This document shows positions 16,640 through 26,970 of a stretch of DNA of 64,000 nt, piece after piece. Both the position numbers and the translations under genes were made by a program. The notes beneath the pieces were generated by a model. It saw only the letters and a list, made by a program, of their open reading frames with translations. It had not been told where the DNA came from and did not search any database. This DNA is from Sedimentibacter sp. MB31-C6 (GTDB lineage Bacteria > Bacillota > Clostridia > Tissierellales > Sedimentibacteraceae): contig NZ_CP142396.1 in the NCBI RefSeq assembly GCF_035934735.1, positions 1,922,001-1,986,000 on the forward strand. Direction: 5' to 3'. The stretch's first letter is position 1. The number at the start of each line of letters is the position of its first letter.

Positions 16640-18211
16640 ATGGAAAATGATAATGATATAGTCAGTAATTTTTTTCAAAAAAACATTAAGCTAAAATTAT
16701 TGATTCAGGGAACAATTGTAGGAGCCCTTTCTGGTCTATTAATTGTATTTTATAGAATAACATTAGATAAAGCTGAATTGTTAAGACAAAATATTCTTAA
16801 TTTTAACATTGAAAAAGTGTTACTTGTATTATTATGGTTTATTATTTTAATATCATTATCATATATAGTGGGGCGATTAGTAAAATCAGATCCATTAATT
16901 AGTGGTAGTGGAATTCCACAGGTTGAGGGAATTCTTTTGAAAAAAATAAAAATAAATTGGTTTCCTTTAATTGTTAGAAAATTTATAGGTGGAGTTATTT
17001 CTATAGGAGCAGGTTTATCTTTAGGAAGAGAAGGACCGTCTATTCAACTTGGTGCTGCTGTTGGACAAGGAGTTAGCAGAACTACAAAAAACAAAGCTGG
17101 AGAAAAGTATTTAATTACTTGTGGTGCAGCTGCCGGTCTAGCTGCAGCATTTAATGCACCTTTAGCAGGAATAATGTTTGTTTTAGAGGAAGTACATAAA
17201 CATTTTTCCCCATTAATATTACTTCCCACTATGTCTGCAGCATTAACAGCAGATTTTATATCAAAGCAATTTTTCGGGTTAAAACCAGTCTTTAATTTTA
17301 CTGGAATAAGTCTTTTAGGACTCGAAAATTATTTATTTATTATAGGTCTTGGTATTATTGTTGGTATTTTTGGTGCAATATATAATTTTTCATTAATAAA
17401 AACTCAAAATATTTATAAGAAGCAAAAGTGGCTTCCTATGAAATATAAAATAATGATACCTTTTTTAATTTCAGGAGTTTTGGTTTTTATTATGCCAGAA
17501 GTACTTGGTGGTGGACATCATTTAATAGAATCACTTATTCAAGGAAAATATACAGTTAAAGTTTTGTTTGTAATATTAGTAGTTAAATTTGTGTTTTCAA
17601 TGATAAGCTATGGCTCAGGTGCACCAGGAGGGATATTTTTTCCTCTTTTAGTTTTAGGAGCACTTACAGGATCATTATATGGTATTGGACTTGTAAACTT
17701 GTTTAATCTTAATCCTGAGTATATTAATAACTTTATGATTTTAGCAATGGCAGGTTTGTTTTCAGCTATAGTTAGGGCGCCAATTACTGGCAGCATATTA
17801 ATTACAGAAATGACTGGTTCTTTTTCTCATTTTCTTTCTATTAGTATTATATCACTTGTTGCATATATTACTGCAAATTTGCTTAAATCAGCTCCTATTT
17901 ATGAATCTCTACTTGAAAATTTATTGAAGGATAATAGTAATAAAGAAAATGCTAATGATAGCAAAGAGAAGGTTTTATTAGAATTTTCAGTTTATTTAGA
18001 TTCAGCGTTTGATGGTAAAGTAATAAAGGATATGAAACTACCTTCTAATTGTTTAATTGTTTCAATTAAAAGAGGAGAAGAAGAAATAATTCCCAAAGGC
18101 AACACTATAGTTAATTCAGGTGATTATTTGTATATTTTAGTTAATGAAAATGAAGCAGCATCAATTAAAGAAAGATTATCTATAATGAGTTGTCAATCTG
18201 TTATAGTTTAA
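16640..18211 (+). CDS. ClC-family chloride channel or antiporter with TrkA-C domain
   Basis: 523 residues. The ion-pathway motifs are GSGIP (89-93), GREGP (129-133, with the gating glutamate E131) and the GxFxP-type GGIFFPLL (about 330). About eleven hydrophobic segments follow ClC topology. Residues about 445-523 form a cytosolic TrkA-C (RCK-C) domain. The gating glutamate fits either a voltage-dependent channel or a 2Cl-/H+ exchanger, roles known in acid resistance and ion balance. It is not the fluoride-specific branch, which has GREGT and GxxxP variants. GGAGGT is 5 nt before the ATG. It stands alone, converging with a MATE gene. Confidence 0.9.
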   Translation: MENDNDIVSNFFQKNIKLKLLIQGTIVGALSGLLIVFYRITLDKAELLRQNILNFNIEKVLLVLLWFIILISLSYIVGRLVKSDPLISGSGIPQVEGILLKKIKINWFPLIVRKFIGGVISIGAGLSLGREGPSIQLGAAVGQGVSRTTKNKAGEKYLITCGAAAGLAAAFNAPLAGIMFVLEEVHKHFSPLILLPTMSAALTADFISKQFFGLKPVFNFTGISLLGLENYLFIIGLGIIVGIFGAIYNFSLIKTQNIYKKQKWLPMKYKIMIPFLISGVLVFIMPEVLGGGHHLIESLIQGKYTVKVLFVILVVKFVFSMISYGSGAPGGIFFPLLVLGALTGSLYGIGLVNLFNLNPEYINNFMILAMAGLFSAIVRAPITGSILITEMTGSFSHFLSISIISLVAYITANLLKSAPIYESLLENLLKDNSNKENANDSKEKVLLEFSVYLDSAFDGKVIKDMKLPSNCLIVSIKRGEEEIIPKGNTIVNSGDYLYILVNENEAASIKERLSIMSCQSVIV

Positions 18212-18239
18212 TTATAATATTACTTACTTTAAATTAAAT

Positions 18240-18275
18240 TAACATACTCTCTCCTAATATGGAGAGAGTATGTTA
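18240..18275. terminator. bidirectional terminator
   Basis: A perfect 15-bp stem, TAACATACTCTCTCC (18240-18254) and GGAGAGAGTATGTTA (18261-18275), with a 6-nt loop, between converging genes. The stop codon of the minus-strand MATE gene lies inside the right arm. Confidence 0.9.
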
Positions 18276-19628
18276 TATTTGTTTTGGAAGATGAAATTTA
18301 AGTACAAAATTAAACCAACTAAACAATATTATTCCCTTTAATATAGATGAAATACTAATACTCCACCATACTCCAGATAATCCTAATAATGTAGAACTAA
18401 GAATAATTGCCATTGGAATTCTTAATAAATTTAATATAATTCCGTTTATTGTTGGTGGTAGTGTTTTGCCTATTCCATTAAATGCTCCAGCAGTTCCAAT
18501 TTCAATACTCATGAAAAATTGAGATAGACCTAAAATTCTTAAATAATTTATACCTTCTTTAATTGCTATAGGGTCATTAGGTACAAACAAGGAAATTAAT
18601 AATTCAGCAGCAAATATTAATAACAATGTTGCAAACATCCCTATTCCACCTACGATTTGCATTCCCTGAAAATAACCATCCTTAATTCTATTAAATTTCT
18701 TAGCACCATAGTTTTGTCCTACAAAGGCTGATATGGCTGAAGAAAATCCTTCTGAAGTCATCCAAGAAATGGATTCAATTTGAGAGCCTATGCTTTGTAC
18801 TGCAACTGCTACTGGTCCAAAGCCTGCAATTATTTTAGTAATTATCATGCTGATAACTGCATGTAATCCTGTTTGAAGAAATGGTGGTACACCAAGTTTC
18901 ATTATACTTTTCATAATTTTTGCGTCAGGTTTTTTTAATAAATTAGTATGTGAGTATATGGTGTTATTAGCTTTACCTATTATAATAAATATTATTGTTA
19001 CTATAAATTGTGATGTGATTGTTGCAATAGCTGCACCATTTACTCCTAATTGAGGTATTGGTCCCAGTCCAAAGATAAATAGTGGGTCAATTACAATATT
19101 GGTAATTAGTCCTATTGTATTTATTTTAAATGGAGTAATACTGTTTCCGGTACTGTTTAAAATTACTGAGAAAATTGGATTTAAAAAATGAAAAGTTATA
19201 CCTATAGAAATAATAGATAAATATTCTACAGCCATTTTAATAACATCTATATCATTTAAGTTAAAAAACCTTATTATATTTTGTCTAAATACAAATAAAA
19301 ATAAGGAATATAAAATAGCTATAAATAAATCTAATTGAAAACCATTAGATATATATTTTTTAGCACTATCTAAATCATTTCGTCCATTGCAATGAGCCAC
19401 ATTAACTCCTACTCCTACTTGAGTAATCATAACTAAAGCTGCTCCGAACCACAAAAAAAAGCCTGCTGTACCAGCTGCTACTACGGCTTCAGTACTTAGT
19501 CTGCCAAGCCACATTATATCTGTTAAACTATATGCCATTTGTATAAATGAAGTTCCCATAATTGGCAAAGCTAGTTTTACTAAAGTACTACGTATATTAC
19601 CTTCAATTAAATTTAAATTGTTGTTCAT
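18273..19628 (-). CDS. MATE-family efflux transporter (full length)
   Basis: 451 residues with twelve hydrophobic segments in two halves. Motifs include LALPIMGTSFIQMAYSLTDIMWLGRLS near the start, INTIGLITNIVIDPLFIFGLG in the first half, and SAFVGQNYGAKKFNRIKDGY in the second. It exports cationic drugs or metabolites using a sodium or proton gradient. A short ribosome binding site (AAAGG) precedes the ATG. It is complete, in contrast to the truncated copy near the window start. The upstream region carries the inverted repeat CAGTTA/TAACTG around 19643-19674, which may be an operator. Confidence 0.92.
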   Translation of the reverse strand: MNNNLNLIEGNIRSTLVKLALPIMGTSFIQMAYSLTDIMWLGRLSTEAVVAAGTAGFFLWFGAALVMITQVGVGVNVAHCNGRNDLDSAKKYISNGFQLDLFIAILYSLFLFVFRQNIIRFFNLNDIDVIKMAVEYLSIISIGITFHFLNPIFSVILNSTGNSITPFKINTIGLITNIVIDPLFIFGLGPIPQLGVNGAAIATITSQFIVTIIFIIIGKANNTIYSHTNLLKKPDAKIMKSIMKLGVPPFLQTGLHAVISMIITKIIAGFGPVAVAVQSIGSQIESISWMTSEGFSSAISAFVGQNYGAKKFNRIKDGYFQGMQIVGGIGMFATLLLIFAAELLISLFVPNDPIAIKEGINYLRILGLSQFFMSIEIGTAGAFNGIGKTLPPTINGIILNLLRIPMAIILSSTLLGLSGVWWSISISSILKGIILFSWFNFVLKFHLPKQI

Positions 19629-19841
19629 ATATTTTACCTTTCAGTTAGTATATTATTACTAGTAAGTTTAACTGAAAATAATATTTTGTACAAGCATAAT
19701 TTTTCTTATGAATTCGTAAGTGTCATATTTATTTGCAATCATGTACCAAAAATAGATGAAAGTGTTAATGTAGATTTGGAACTATATTTAAGTAGTGTCG
19801 TCTAACTTAGTGTAACAAAATTATATACGAGGAGATTTATA

Positions 19842-20360
19842 ATGAAAAAAATACTTTTATTATTTTTAGCGCTAATTCTAGTTTTTAGCATAACTGCATG
19901 TCAATCAGAAAGCGCTGATACAAATCCAGATGAAAATATCGAAGAAAATACTAATCTTGAGGGTAGTCTTGAGAGTATTTTAGATAAGATATATGATAAT
20001 GCTAATGTTAGCGATTCATTCAAAGAATATATTGATTCTGGGTTACAAACAGTTGAGATTACATCTGAGGAGAGTGGATACTTCCTTGGAAAAGATAGTA
20101 TTGAGTTTGAATCTGCAATTGCTTCTGAACCTATTATGTCAGCATCTGCATATTCATTATGTTTGTTACGTGTCAAAGAAGATGCTGATATTGAAAAAAT
20201 TAAATCTGATATTAAAGAAAATGTTGATCCACAAAAATGGGTATGTGTAGGAGTTGATCCAGATAAGGTAATAGTAGATAATATAGATGACGTTATAATT
20301 CTTATCATGAGTGATGATGAAGGAAAAGCGCTACATGATTCATTTCTTGAATTAAAGTAA
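19842..20360 (+). CDS. DUF4358-type lipoprotein
   Basis: 172 residues. An N-terminal lipoprotein signal (MKKILLLFLALILVFSITAC) ends in a lipobox with the lipidated Cys at position 20. The mature part has the DUF4358 pattern (YSLCLLRVKEDADIEKIKSDIKENVDPQKWVCVGVDPDKVI). It begins an operon with an MBOAT O-acyltransferase (4-bp gap) and a DHHW protein, a linkage seen in other Clostridia. A role in acylation of a cell-surface polymer, or in stabilising that complex, is inferred from context only. GAGGAG precedes the ATG. Confidence 0.85.
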   Translation: MKKILLLFLALILVFSITACQSESADTNPDENIEENTNLEGSLESILDKIYDNANVSDSFKEYIDSGLQTVEITSEESGYFLGKDSIEFESAIASEPIMSASAYSLCLLRVKEDADIEKIKSDIKENVDPQKWVCVGVDPDKVIVDNIDDVIILIMSDDEGKALHDSFLELK

Positions 20361-20364
20361 TATT

Positions 20365-21768
20365 ATGCTGTTTTCAAGTATTAGTTTTTTATATTACTTT
20401 TTACCAGTAGTTTTAATACTGTACTTTGTAGTTCCCTGGAAATTGAAAAATTCTATTTTGTTATTGGCTAGTTTGTTTTTCTATTTTTATGGCGAACCGA
20501 TGTATTCGATATTAATGATATTTTCATCTGTTTCAGGGTATTTACACGGGTTATTGATTTATAAAATGAGGAGGAGCCGGTATGCAAAAATACCGGTTAT
20601 CTCCTCTATTATTGTAAGTATTGGTTTGTTGCTTTTTTTTAAGTATATAGACTTCTTTATTGAAAATATAAACTGGGCTTTAAATGAAAAAATTGCTATG
20701 TTAAATTTAGTTTTGCCAATTGGGATTAGCTTTTATACATTTCAGATTTTATCATATACAATTGATGTATATAAAGGAAAAGCTAATGTCCAAAGAAACT
20801 TTTTGAATTTTGCAACATATGTTTCGCTTTTTCCTCAACTTATAGCAGGGCCAATAGTACGTTATACTACTATTGAAGCTGAAATAGCAAGTCGTAAACA
20901 TTCTGTAGCAAACATTGCCTATGGAATTAACCGTTTTATTTTGGGGTTATCAAAAAAGGTTATTTTAGCAAATACACTAGGTGAATTGGTAAACATTTTT
21001 ACTAATATAGGAGAAAGGACAGTTTTATTTTATTGGATTTCTGCCATAGCATTTATGTTACAGATATACTTTGATTTTTCTGGTTATAGTGACATGGCAA
21101 TTGGTTTAGGTAGAATATTTGGATTTCATTTTCTTGAGAATTTTGATTACCCATACATTTCGAAAAGTATATCAGAGTTTTGGAGAAGATGGCATATATC
21201 CCTTGGTACATGGTTTAGAGACTATGTTTATATTCCAATGGGAGGTAATCGTGTAAGTAAATTGAAATGGATTCGTAATATTATCGTTGTATGGTTTTTG
21301 ACAGGCTTTTGGCATGGAGCTCAATGGAATTTTATTATCTGGGGATTATACTTTGCAATACTATTAGTTCTAGAAAAATATTTTATAATAAATCTTTTGA
21401 ATAGATTACCGTCCATTGTTGGTCACATTTATTTATTGTTTTTTATAACTATTAGTTTCGTAATATTTAATGCTAATGGTATGCTAGAAGGAATAGAAAG
21501 CATTAAAGGAATGTTTGGTTTACTCAATATACCATTATCTAGTGCGGAGACCATTTATTATTTGAAAAGTTATGGATTTATTTTAATTATTGCAGCATTT
21601 GGATCTGTACCTCTGATGAAAAAAATTATTAAAAAGATAAAAAGCTATAGTTATGGAAACCTAACCTTAAATGTTATTGAGCCGATAGTTCAGATATTAT
21701 TACTTTTACTTGTTACAGGGTATTTAGTTGATGGTTCTTTCAATCCATTTTTATATTTTCGTTTTTAG
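20365..21768 (+). CDS. MBOAT-family O-acyltransferase (AlgI/DltB/PatA-like)
   Basis: 467 residues with about eleven membrane segments. The catalytic region shows RRWHISLGTWFRDYVYIPMGGNR and FWHGAQWNFIIWG, where the His of WHG is the conserved MBOAT residue. The family transfers acyl (often acetyl) groups across the membrane to exopolysaccharide, peptidoglycan or teichoic acid. The start is 4 bp after the preceding stop and has no clear ribosome binding site, so it probably depends on translational coupling. The next gene is the expected extracytoplasmic partner (AlgJ/AlgX-like DHHW). Confidence 0.92.
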   Translation: MLFSSISFLYYFLPVVLILYFVVPWKLKNSILLLASLFFYFYGEPMYSILMIFSSVSGYLHGLLIYKMRRSRYAKIPVISSIIVSIGLLLFFKYIDFFIENINWALNEKIAMLNLVLPIGISFYTFQILSYTIDVYKGKANVQRNFLNFATYVSLFPQLIAGPIVRYTTIEAEIASRKHSVANIAYGINRFILGLSKKVILANTLGELVNIFTNIGERTVLFYWISAIAFMLQIYFDFSGYSDMAIGLGRIFGFHFLENFDYPYISKSISEFWRRWHISLGTWFRDYVYIPMGGNRVSKLKWIRNIIVVWFLTGFWHGAQWNFIIWGLYFAILLVLEKYFIINLLNRLPSIVGHIYLLFFITISFVIFNANGMLEGIESIKGMFGLLNIPLSSAETIYYLKSYGFILIIAAFGSVPLMKKIIKKIKSYSYGNLTLNVIEPIVQILLLLLVTGYLVDGSFNPFLYFRF

Positions 21769-21788
21769 CAGAGAGAGAGTTTAAAAGT

Positions 21789-22892
21789 ATGAAAAATAAT
21801 ATAAAAAATATAATAGTAATTGTTTGTTTTATTACGATTATCACAGGTTTTATGTTGATTAATATTATAATCCCTGATGATGAAGTTTCGTATTATGAAC
21901 GACGCAGACTAGCAGTAGTACCATTATATTCAAAAGAAAAACTATTTAATGGAAAATTGTTCGAAGAATTTGATAAGTATACTCTTGACCAATTTGTATT
22001 TCGCGATGTATTTAGAGGATTTAAAGCATTTAGTAAATATTATATATTAAATCAAAAGGATAATAATGATATTTATCTTATAGATGGAAATATCTATAAG
22101 ATGGAATATCCCTTAGATGAAAATTCAATAATTAGTGCTGCTGAAAAGTTAAATTATATTTATAGCAAATACCTACAAGGCATGAATGTATTTTATGCTG
22201 TAATTCCTGATAAAAATTATTTTGTTGCCGCTCAGAATGGATATCTTTCAATGGATTATAATAGAATGAAGGAAATTATGAGTCAAAATGTTAATAATAT
22301 GAGTTATATAGATTTGTTTGATTCTTTGAATATAGAAGATTATTATCATACAGATATTCATTGGAGTCAAGATAAAATAATAGATATTGCCGACAAAATT
22401 TTAATGAAAATGGGAAATGATGCTAGGGCTTCTAATAATATTTATAGAAAGAATGAGCTTTATCCTTTTTACGGTTCGTATTATGGTCAAGCTGCATTGA
22501 ATGTGGAACCAGATACCTTGGTATACTTAACAAATGATATGATAGAAAATTCCATTGTATACGATTATCAATATAAAACCTACAGTAATGTATATATGTT
22601 AGATAAGTTTGGAGAAATGGATTCGTATGATGTTTTTCTTTCTGGAGCAACACCGTTAATTTCAATTGAGAATTCTGAAAGTACGACAAATAAAGAATTA
22701 ATAATATTTCGCGATTCTTTTGGAAGTAGTATTGCACCTTTATTACTTGAAGGGTACTCTAAAATAACGATGATTGATATTCGATATATTACGACTGACT
22801 TATTAGGAGACTTTATTGACTTTTCACAAAAACAAGATGTGTTATTTCTTTACAACACTCAGATTCTAAATAATAGCTCAATGCTTAAGTAA
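21789..22892 (+). CDS. DHHW-family protein (AlgX/AlgJ-like acyl transfer partner)
   Basis: 367 residues with one N-terminal membrane anchor (about 6-28), the rest extracytoplasmic. YYHTDIHWSQDKI (about residues 180-192) is the DHHW-type His motif, and IIFRDSFGSSIAPLL (about 315-329) supplies the SGNH-like serine block. In related systems this protein takes the acyl group from the MBOAT partner and places it on the polymer. It is the last gene of the lipoprotein-MBOAT-DHHW unit. GAGAGAG upstream is a fair ribosome binding site. The acceptor polymer is unknown. Confidence 0.85.
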   Translation: MKNNIKNIIVIVCFITIITGFMLINIIIPDDEVSYYERRRLAVVPLYSKEKLFNGKLFEEFDKYTLDQFVFRDVFRGFKAFSKYYILNQKDNNDIYLIDGNIYKMEYPLDENSIISAAEKLNYIYSKYLQGMNVFYAVIPDKNYFVAAQNGYLSMDYNRMKEIMSQNVNNMSYIDLFDSLNIEDYYHTDIHWSQDKIIDIADKILMKMGNDARASNNIYRKNELYPFYGSYYGQAALNVEPDTLVYLTNDMIENSIVYDYQYKTYSNVYMLDKFGEMDSYDVFLSGATPLISIENSESTTNKELIIFRDSFGSSIAPLLLEGYSKITMIDIRYITTDLLGDFIDFSQKQDVLFLYNTQILNNSSMLK

Positions 22893-22923
22893 TGTAAGTA
22901 AAATAGACAAAATTTTACAAAAC

Positions 22924-22952
22924 TTGACAAAACTTTCACTATCACTTATAAT
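22924..22952 (+). promoter_or_regulatory. consensus promoter of the chemoreceptor gene
   Basis: Perfect TTGACA (22924-22929) and TATAAT (22947-22952), 17 bp apart. The next gene starts 190 bp further on, beyond a terminator-like hairpin. Confidence 0.85.
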
Positions 22953-22959
22953 AAATTGA

Positions 22960-23140
22960 AAATGTTTCCTAAATTTTTAATTAAATTAGTGACTGCTTTA
23001 TTTGTGATAATATTGTAATAATTTTAAAACAATATTATATAGCAAATCTAAACCAGCTAAAAGACCTTTATAAGGTTTTATTTTAGTTGGTTTTTCTTTT
23101 TAGTTTTTTAAAAATTTTTAAAAGAGAGGTATTAGGCATA
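22960..23140 (+). promoter_or_regulatory. structured leader with terminator (attenuator candidate)
   Basis: Downstream of the promoter the RNA can form a long hairpin (ATAATATTGT 23007-23016 with ACAATATTAT 23029-23038, extended by an ATTTG/CAAAT pair). It can then form the terminator AACCAGCTAAAA (23051-23062) with TTTTAGTTGGTT (23081-23092, one G-U pair), enclosing an inner CCTT/AAGG stem and followed by a T-rich run. Because it lies between promoter and gene, it would control read-through into the chemoreceptor gene. It may also end the upstream operon. I do not recognise a known riboswitch class. Confidence 0.65.
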
Positions 23141-25186
23141 GTGAAAATTAGAAGAAAAGGTAAAGAAGCTACAAAGATTAAGGGAAAAAAAGTTACGACA
23201 ATAAGAGGCAAACTAGTAAGGGTTATATTTATAGCTTGTTTAGTGCTGTTGACTGGAGCAGGTATTTTAATAACAAATAATGTTCGTAAAGAATATGATA
23301 ACACTAAAAAAGAGTTATTACTAGAGAAAGCAATGAGAGTGAGTGGTGAAGCAGATGCATATCTTAAACGGTACACAACAGTTGCGGAAGTAGTAGCATC
23401 TAATGCAACAATTAAAGATTATTTGGTTACTACTCAAAATGGTACAAGTGTTAAAACCAATAAAAACTTTGATGCAGTCCTTAAAATATTAAGAGACACT
23501 CAAAAAGAATTTGGTGATGTTATTAGTTCTGTTTATGTTGTAGAGGATAATCCTTCAAGTTATATAACATCATCTCACACAGTCGTAAATGAGGATGTAG
23601 ATGTAACTCAAAAAGTATATTATAAAACAATAATAGATGGATTAATACATATATCTGAGCCTTATGTTGCTGCTAACACTGGCAATATGACAGTTGCAAT
23701 ATCAGTTCCTGTAATTGTAAACAATCAAGTGGTTGGTGAAGTATGTGCTGATATTGAAATAGTAGACCTTGAGAAAATAACTGGTGACAATAAATTTGGT
23801 GATAGTGGTTATTTCACACTTTTGACAAGTGATAACAATATTGCATATAGTAAAAATGAAGATATAATTCTAAAGAATATTACTGAAGCTGATTTAGATG
23901 ATAAATTGATAAATGCTATTAATGAAAGTTATACTGAAATAATTGAATATGAGGATAATGGCATAGAAAGTGTAGGTATAATAAATAATATAGGGGATAC
24001 AGGTTGGAAACTAGTAGCATCAATGAGCAGTGATGAATTTTCAGAAGCCACAGTAAAATTATCAAATACTATAGTTGGTGAATTTATAATTGTAGGACTA
24101 ATACTGCTAATACTAATCTTTGTTATGATAACTAAGATGACAAGACCAATTAAAGAGGTTCAAATTGTTGCTGATAAGCTGGCTAATGGAGATCTTGATG
24201 TTGATATAAATGTATCATCAAATGATGAAGTAGGAAAGTTAGCAGATTCAATAAGTAGTTTAACAGATAGATTGAAGAAATATATTGATTATATTGATGA
24301 AAGTTCACAAGTGTTGAATCAATTTGCAGCTGGAGATTTAAGATTAAATTTAAAATATGATTATACAGGTGAATTTGAAAAACTCAAAAAAGCATTAGTA
24401 AATGTTAGTGAGATGCAAAAGCAAGTAATAAGTGAAATAAAAGAATCTTCTGATTCTATTAATAGTAGTGCTGGACAAATAGCATCAGGGTCAACAGTAA
24501 CTTCACAAGGAGCAACAGAACAAGCAAGTGCTATCGAAGAGTTATCAGCAGAAATAAATGAAATGTTTACTGCAGTTAATAATACTGCTGGCAAAGCAAT
24601 GCAAGCGGGAGATAAATCAGAAAGAGCATCAAATGAAGTAAGCAATGGAAATGATAAAATGAAAGAACTATTAACCGCTATGAATGAAATAAGCAATTCA
24701 TCAAGTGAAATAGGAAAGATAATTAAAGTTATTGATGATATAGCTTTTCAAACAAATATATTAGCACTTAACGCTGCAGTAGAAGCAGCACGTGCTGGTT
24801 CAGCAGGAAAGGGATTTGCTGTAGTGGCAGATGAAGTTAGGAATTTGGCTGGAAAATCTGCAGAGGCTGCTAAGCAAACTACAGATTTAATTGAGAATTC
24901 AATAACTGCTATTAATAAAGGAACAATTTTAGCAGATGAAACAGGAAATTCTTTAATGGAAATAGTAAGTTCAACAAATGATGCAAGCCGATTAATATCT
25001 GAAATAGCACAAATGTCAGAGGAACAAACAGTAGCAATTAATCAAATAAAGACAGGTGTGGAACAAGTGTCTTCTGTTGTTCAAGAAAACGCAGCTTCTG
25101 CAGAAGCCTCAGCAGCTAATAGTGAGGAATTAGCAGCTCAAGTTGAAAGATTAAATGAGATGATAAGTAAATTTAAATTGAATTAA
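23141..25186 (+). CDS. methyl-accepting chemotaxis protein (dCache type)
   Basis: 681 residues from GTG 23141. An upstream TTG at 23087 lies inside the terminator and is rejected. Order: a basic N-terminus, membrane helix (about 25-47), extracytoplasmic dCache sensor (about 50-320, with [16 protein letters not shown] and [21 protein letters not shown]), second helix (about 324-345), HAMP (about 346-400), and cytosolic signalling domain with the hairpin tip [20 protein letters not shown]. The ligand is unknown; dCache domains often bind amino acids, carboxylates or quaternary amines. No other chemotaxis gene is in the window. Transcription passes through a leader with a terminator. Confidence 0.93.
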   Translation: MKIRRKGKEATKIKGKKVTTIRGKLVRVIFIACLVLLTGAGILITNNVRKEYDNTKKELLLEKAMRVSGEADAYLKRYTTVAEVVASNATIKDYLVTTQNGTSVKTNKNFDAVLKILRDTQKEFGDVISSVYVVEDNPSSYITSSHTVVNEDVDVTQKVYYKTIIDGLIHISEPYVAANTGNMTVAISVPVIVNNQVVGEVCADIEIVDLEKITGDNKFGDSGYFTLLTSDNNIAYSKNEDIILKNITEADLDDKLINAINESYTEIIEYEDNGIESVGIINNIGDTGWKLVASMSSDEFSEATVKLSNTIVGEFIIVGLILLILIFVMITKMTRPIKEVQIVADKLANGDLDVDINVSSNDEVGKLADSISSLTDRLKKYIDYIDESSQVLNQFAAGDLRLNLKYDYTGEFEKLKKALVNVSEMQKQVISEIKESSDSINSSAGQIASGSTVTSQGATEQASAIEELSAEINEMFTAVNNTAGKAMQAGDKSERASNEVSNGNDKMKELLTAMNEISNSSSEIGKIIKVIDDIAFQTNILALNAAVEAARAGSAGKGFAVVADEVRNLAGKSAEAAKQTTDLIENSITAINKGTILADETGNSLMEIVSSTNDASRLISEIAQMSEEQTVAINQIKTGVEQVSSVVQENAASAEASAANSEELAAQVERLNEMISKFKLN

Positions 25187-25226
25187 TATGAAAGTTTTAA
25201 GTATATAAAATTATTTTAATTCACTT

Positions 25227-25266
25227 CAGCATTCGACAAATTGAATAGTCGAATGCTGATTTTTTG
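25227..25266 (+). terminator. intrinsic terminator
   Basis: CAGCATTCGAC (25227-25237) and GTCGAATGCTG (25248-25258) form a perfect 11-bp stem followed by ATTTTTTG. It ends the chemoreceptor transcript. Confidence 0.9.
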
Positions 25267-25419
25267 TTTTTGTGAAGTTGCAAATTAAATTATTGCGTTA
25301 TTAACTATTTAATACTATTTAGGGAATAAGAACTAGTTAATAAGGAAATAATGAATTTTAATAAGTATTAGTTTTAAAAATATGTTAAAAACCATTATTT
25401 ACTAGTTAGGAGACAAGTT

Positions 25420-26934
25420 ATGAATAGTCAAAAGAAAAAATTTCAATTTCCATCTGCATTTACGGTTTTGTTTATCATATTGATATTGGCTGGGGTATTA
25501 ACTTATATAGTTCCAGCAGGTCTTTATTCAAGACTATCATATGATACAGATGAGAATATTTTCATAGTCGAAAATCAAAATGGGGAAAATGATACGCTTC
25601 CAGCTACTCAAGAAACACTGGATAGTTTAAATATAAGGATGAATGTTAGTAAGTTTTTGGATGGTAGCATAAAAAAACCTATCGCAATACCAGATACTTA
25701 TCAAAAAATCGAGCAATCACCTCAAGGGCTATTATCCCTTATTATTTCGCCAGTTGAAGGAGTAATGGATACTGTAGACATAATGGTATTTGTATTGATT
25801 TTAGGAGGCATTATTGGATTAATTAATAAAACTGGTACCTTTGATGCAGGTATAGCAGCATTATCTAAGAAAACTAAAGGAAAAGAATTTTTGTTAGTAG
25901 TATTTGTTTCTTTGATAATAGCTTTAGGAGGTACAACTTTTGGATTAGCTGAAGAAACCATTGCATTATATCCCATACTTATGCCGATATTTTTAGCAAG
26001 TGGCTATGATGCAATAGTATGTATTGCAGCTATATATATGGGATCTTCGGTTGGAACAATGTTTTCTACTGTAAATCCTTTCTCCGTAGTTATTGCATCT
26101 GATGCTGCTGGAATTTCTTTTAGTGAGGGACTTACATTTAGAGGAATAAGTTTAGTGCTAGCTATGTTTATAACTCTTATATATATTTATCGCTATGCTA
26201 AGAAAATAAAAAGCAATCCAAAAAATTCACTGATTTATGAAGATAAAGAAAAGATAGAAGAGAGATTTTTGAAAAATTATGATCCAAATAACGTCATAGA
26301 ATTTAACTGGAGAAGGATTTTAATATTAGTTGTATTTTTGGCTGCTTTTCCAATTATGATTTGGGGTGTATCTAGTGGTGTTTGGTGGTTTTCAGAAATG
26401 TCAGCTTTATTTTTAGCAGTAGCTTTTATAATTGCATTCTTAACAGGATTTTCTGAAAGAGAAGCAGTAAATACATTTTTAGAAGGTGCTGCAGATTTAG
26501 TTGGTGTCGTTTTAATAATTGGTGTTGCAAGAGCAATTAACATTGTAATGGATAATGGAATGATTTCTGATACTTTATTAAATTATACATCGTCAATCAT
26601 CGAAAACATGAATAGAGGTGTTTTTGCGGCGGTTCAAATGATTCTATTTAGCTTTTTAGGATTCTTTATACCATCTTCATCAGGTTTGGCTACATTATCA
26701 ATGCCAATAATGGCTCCATTAGCAGATACTGTAGAAGTTTCAAGAGCTGTTGTTGTAACAGCATATAACTGGGGTCAAGGTTGGATGTCGTTTATAACTC
26801 CTACAGGATTAATCCTAGCAACTCTAGAAATGGTTGATGTAACATATAATAAGTGGCTAAAGTTTATATTACCGCTGATGGGTATAATAGGTATTTTTGC
26901 TATATTAATGTTAGCGCTGCAAACAATACTATAA
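25420..26934 (+). CDS. YfcC-family carrier (C4-dicarboxylate/basic amino acid type)
   Basis: 504 residues, about 12 membrane helices, starting FPSAFTVLFIILILAGVLTYIVPAG as in the YfcC/ArcD-like DUF401/DcuC branch. Family motifs include GTTFGLAEETIALYPILMPIFLASGYD and the second-half FIPSSSGLATLSMPIMAPLAD. Members carry arginine/ornithine, dipeptides or dicarboxylates; the substrate cannot be decided here, and no catabolic gene is adjacent. GGAGA lies before the ATG. A terminator shared with the converging hydF follows. Confidence 0.9.
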   Translation: MNSQKKKFQFPSAFTVLFIILILAGVLTYIVPAGLYSRLSYDTDENIFIVENQNGENDTLPATQETLDSLNIRMNVSKFLDGSIKKPIAIPDTYQKIEQSPQGLLSLIISPVEGVMDTVDIMVFVLILGGIIGLINKTGTFDAGIAALSKKTKGKEFLLVVFVSLIIALGGTTFGLAEETIALYPILMPIFLASGYDAIVCIAAIYMGSSVGTMFSTVNPFSVVIASDAAGISFSEGLTFRGISLVLAMFITLIYIYRYAKKIKSNPKNSLIYEDKEKIEERFLKNYDPNNVIEFNWRRILILVVFLAAFPIMIWGVSSGVWWFSEMSALFLAVAFIIAFLTGFSEREAVNTFLEGAADLVGVVLIIGVARAINIVMDNGMISDTLLNYTSSIIENMNRGVFAAVQMILFSFLGFFIPSSSGLATLSMPIMAPLADTVEVSRAVVVTAYNWGQGWMSFITPTGLILATLEMVDVTYNKWLKFILPLMGIIGIFAILMLALQTIL

Positions 26935-26970
26935 AGATATATATATAATTTAGATTACGTAAATGATTTG

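Noticed and set aside
23087-23140. TTG start for the chemoreceptor
   Set aside because: It lies within the terminator hairpin and lacks a ribosome binding site; GTG 23141 precedes a typical basic N-terminus.
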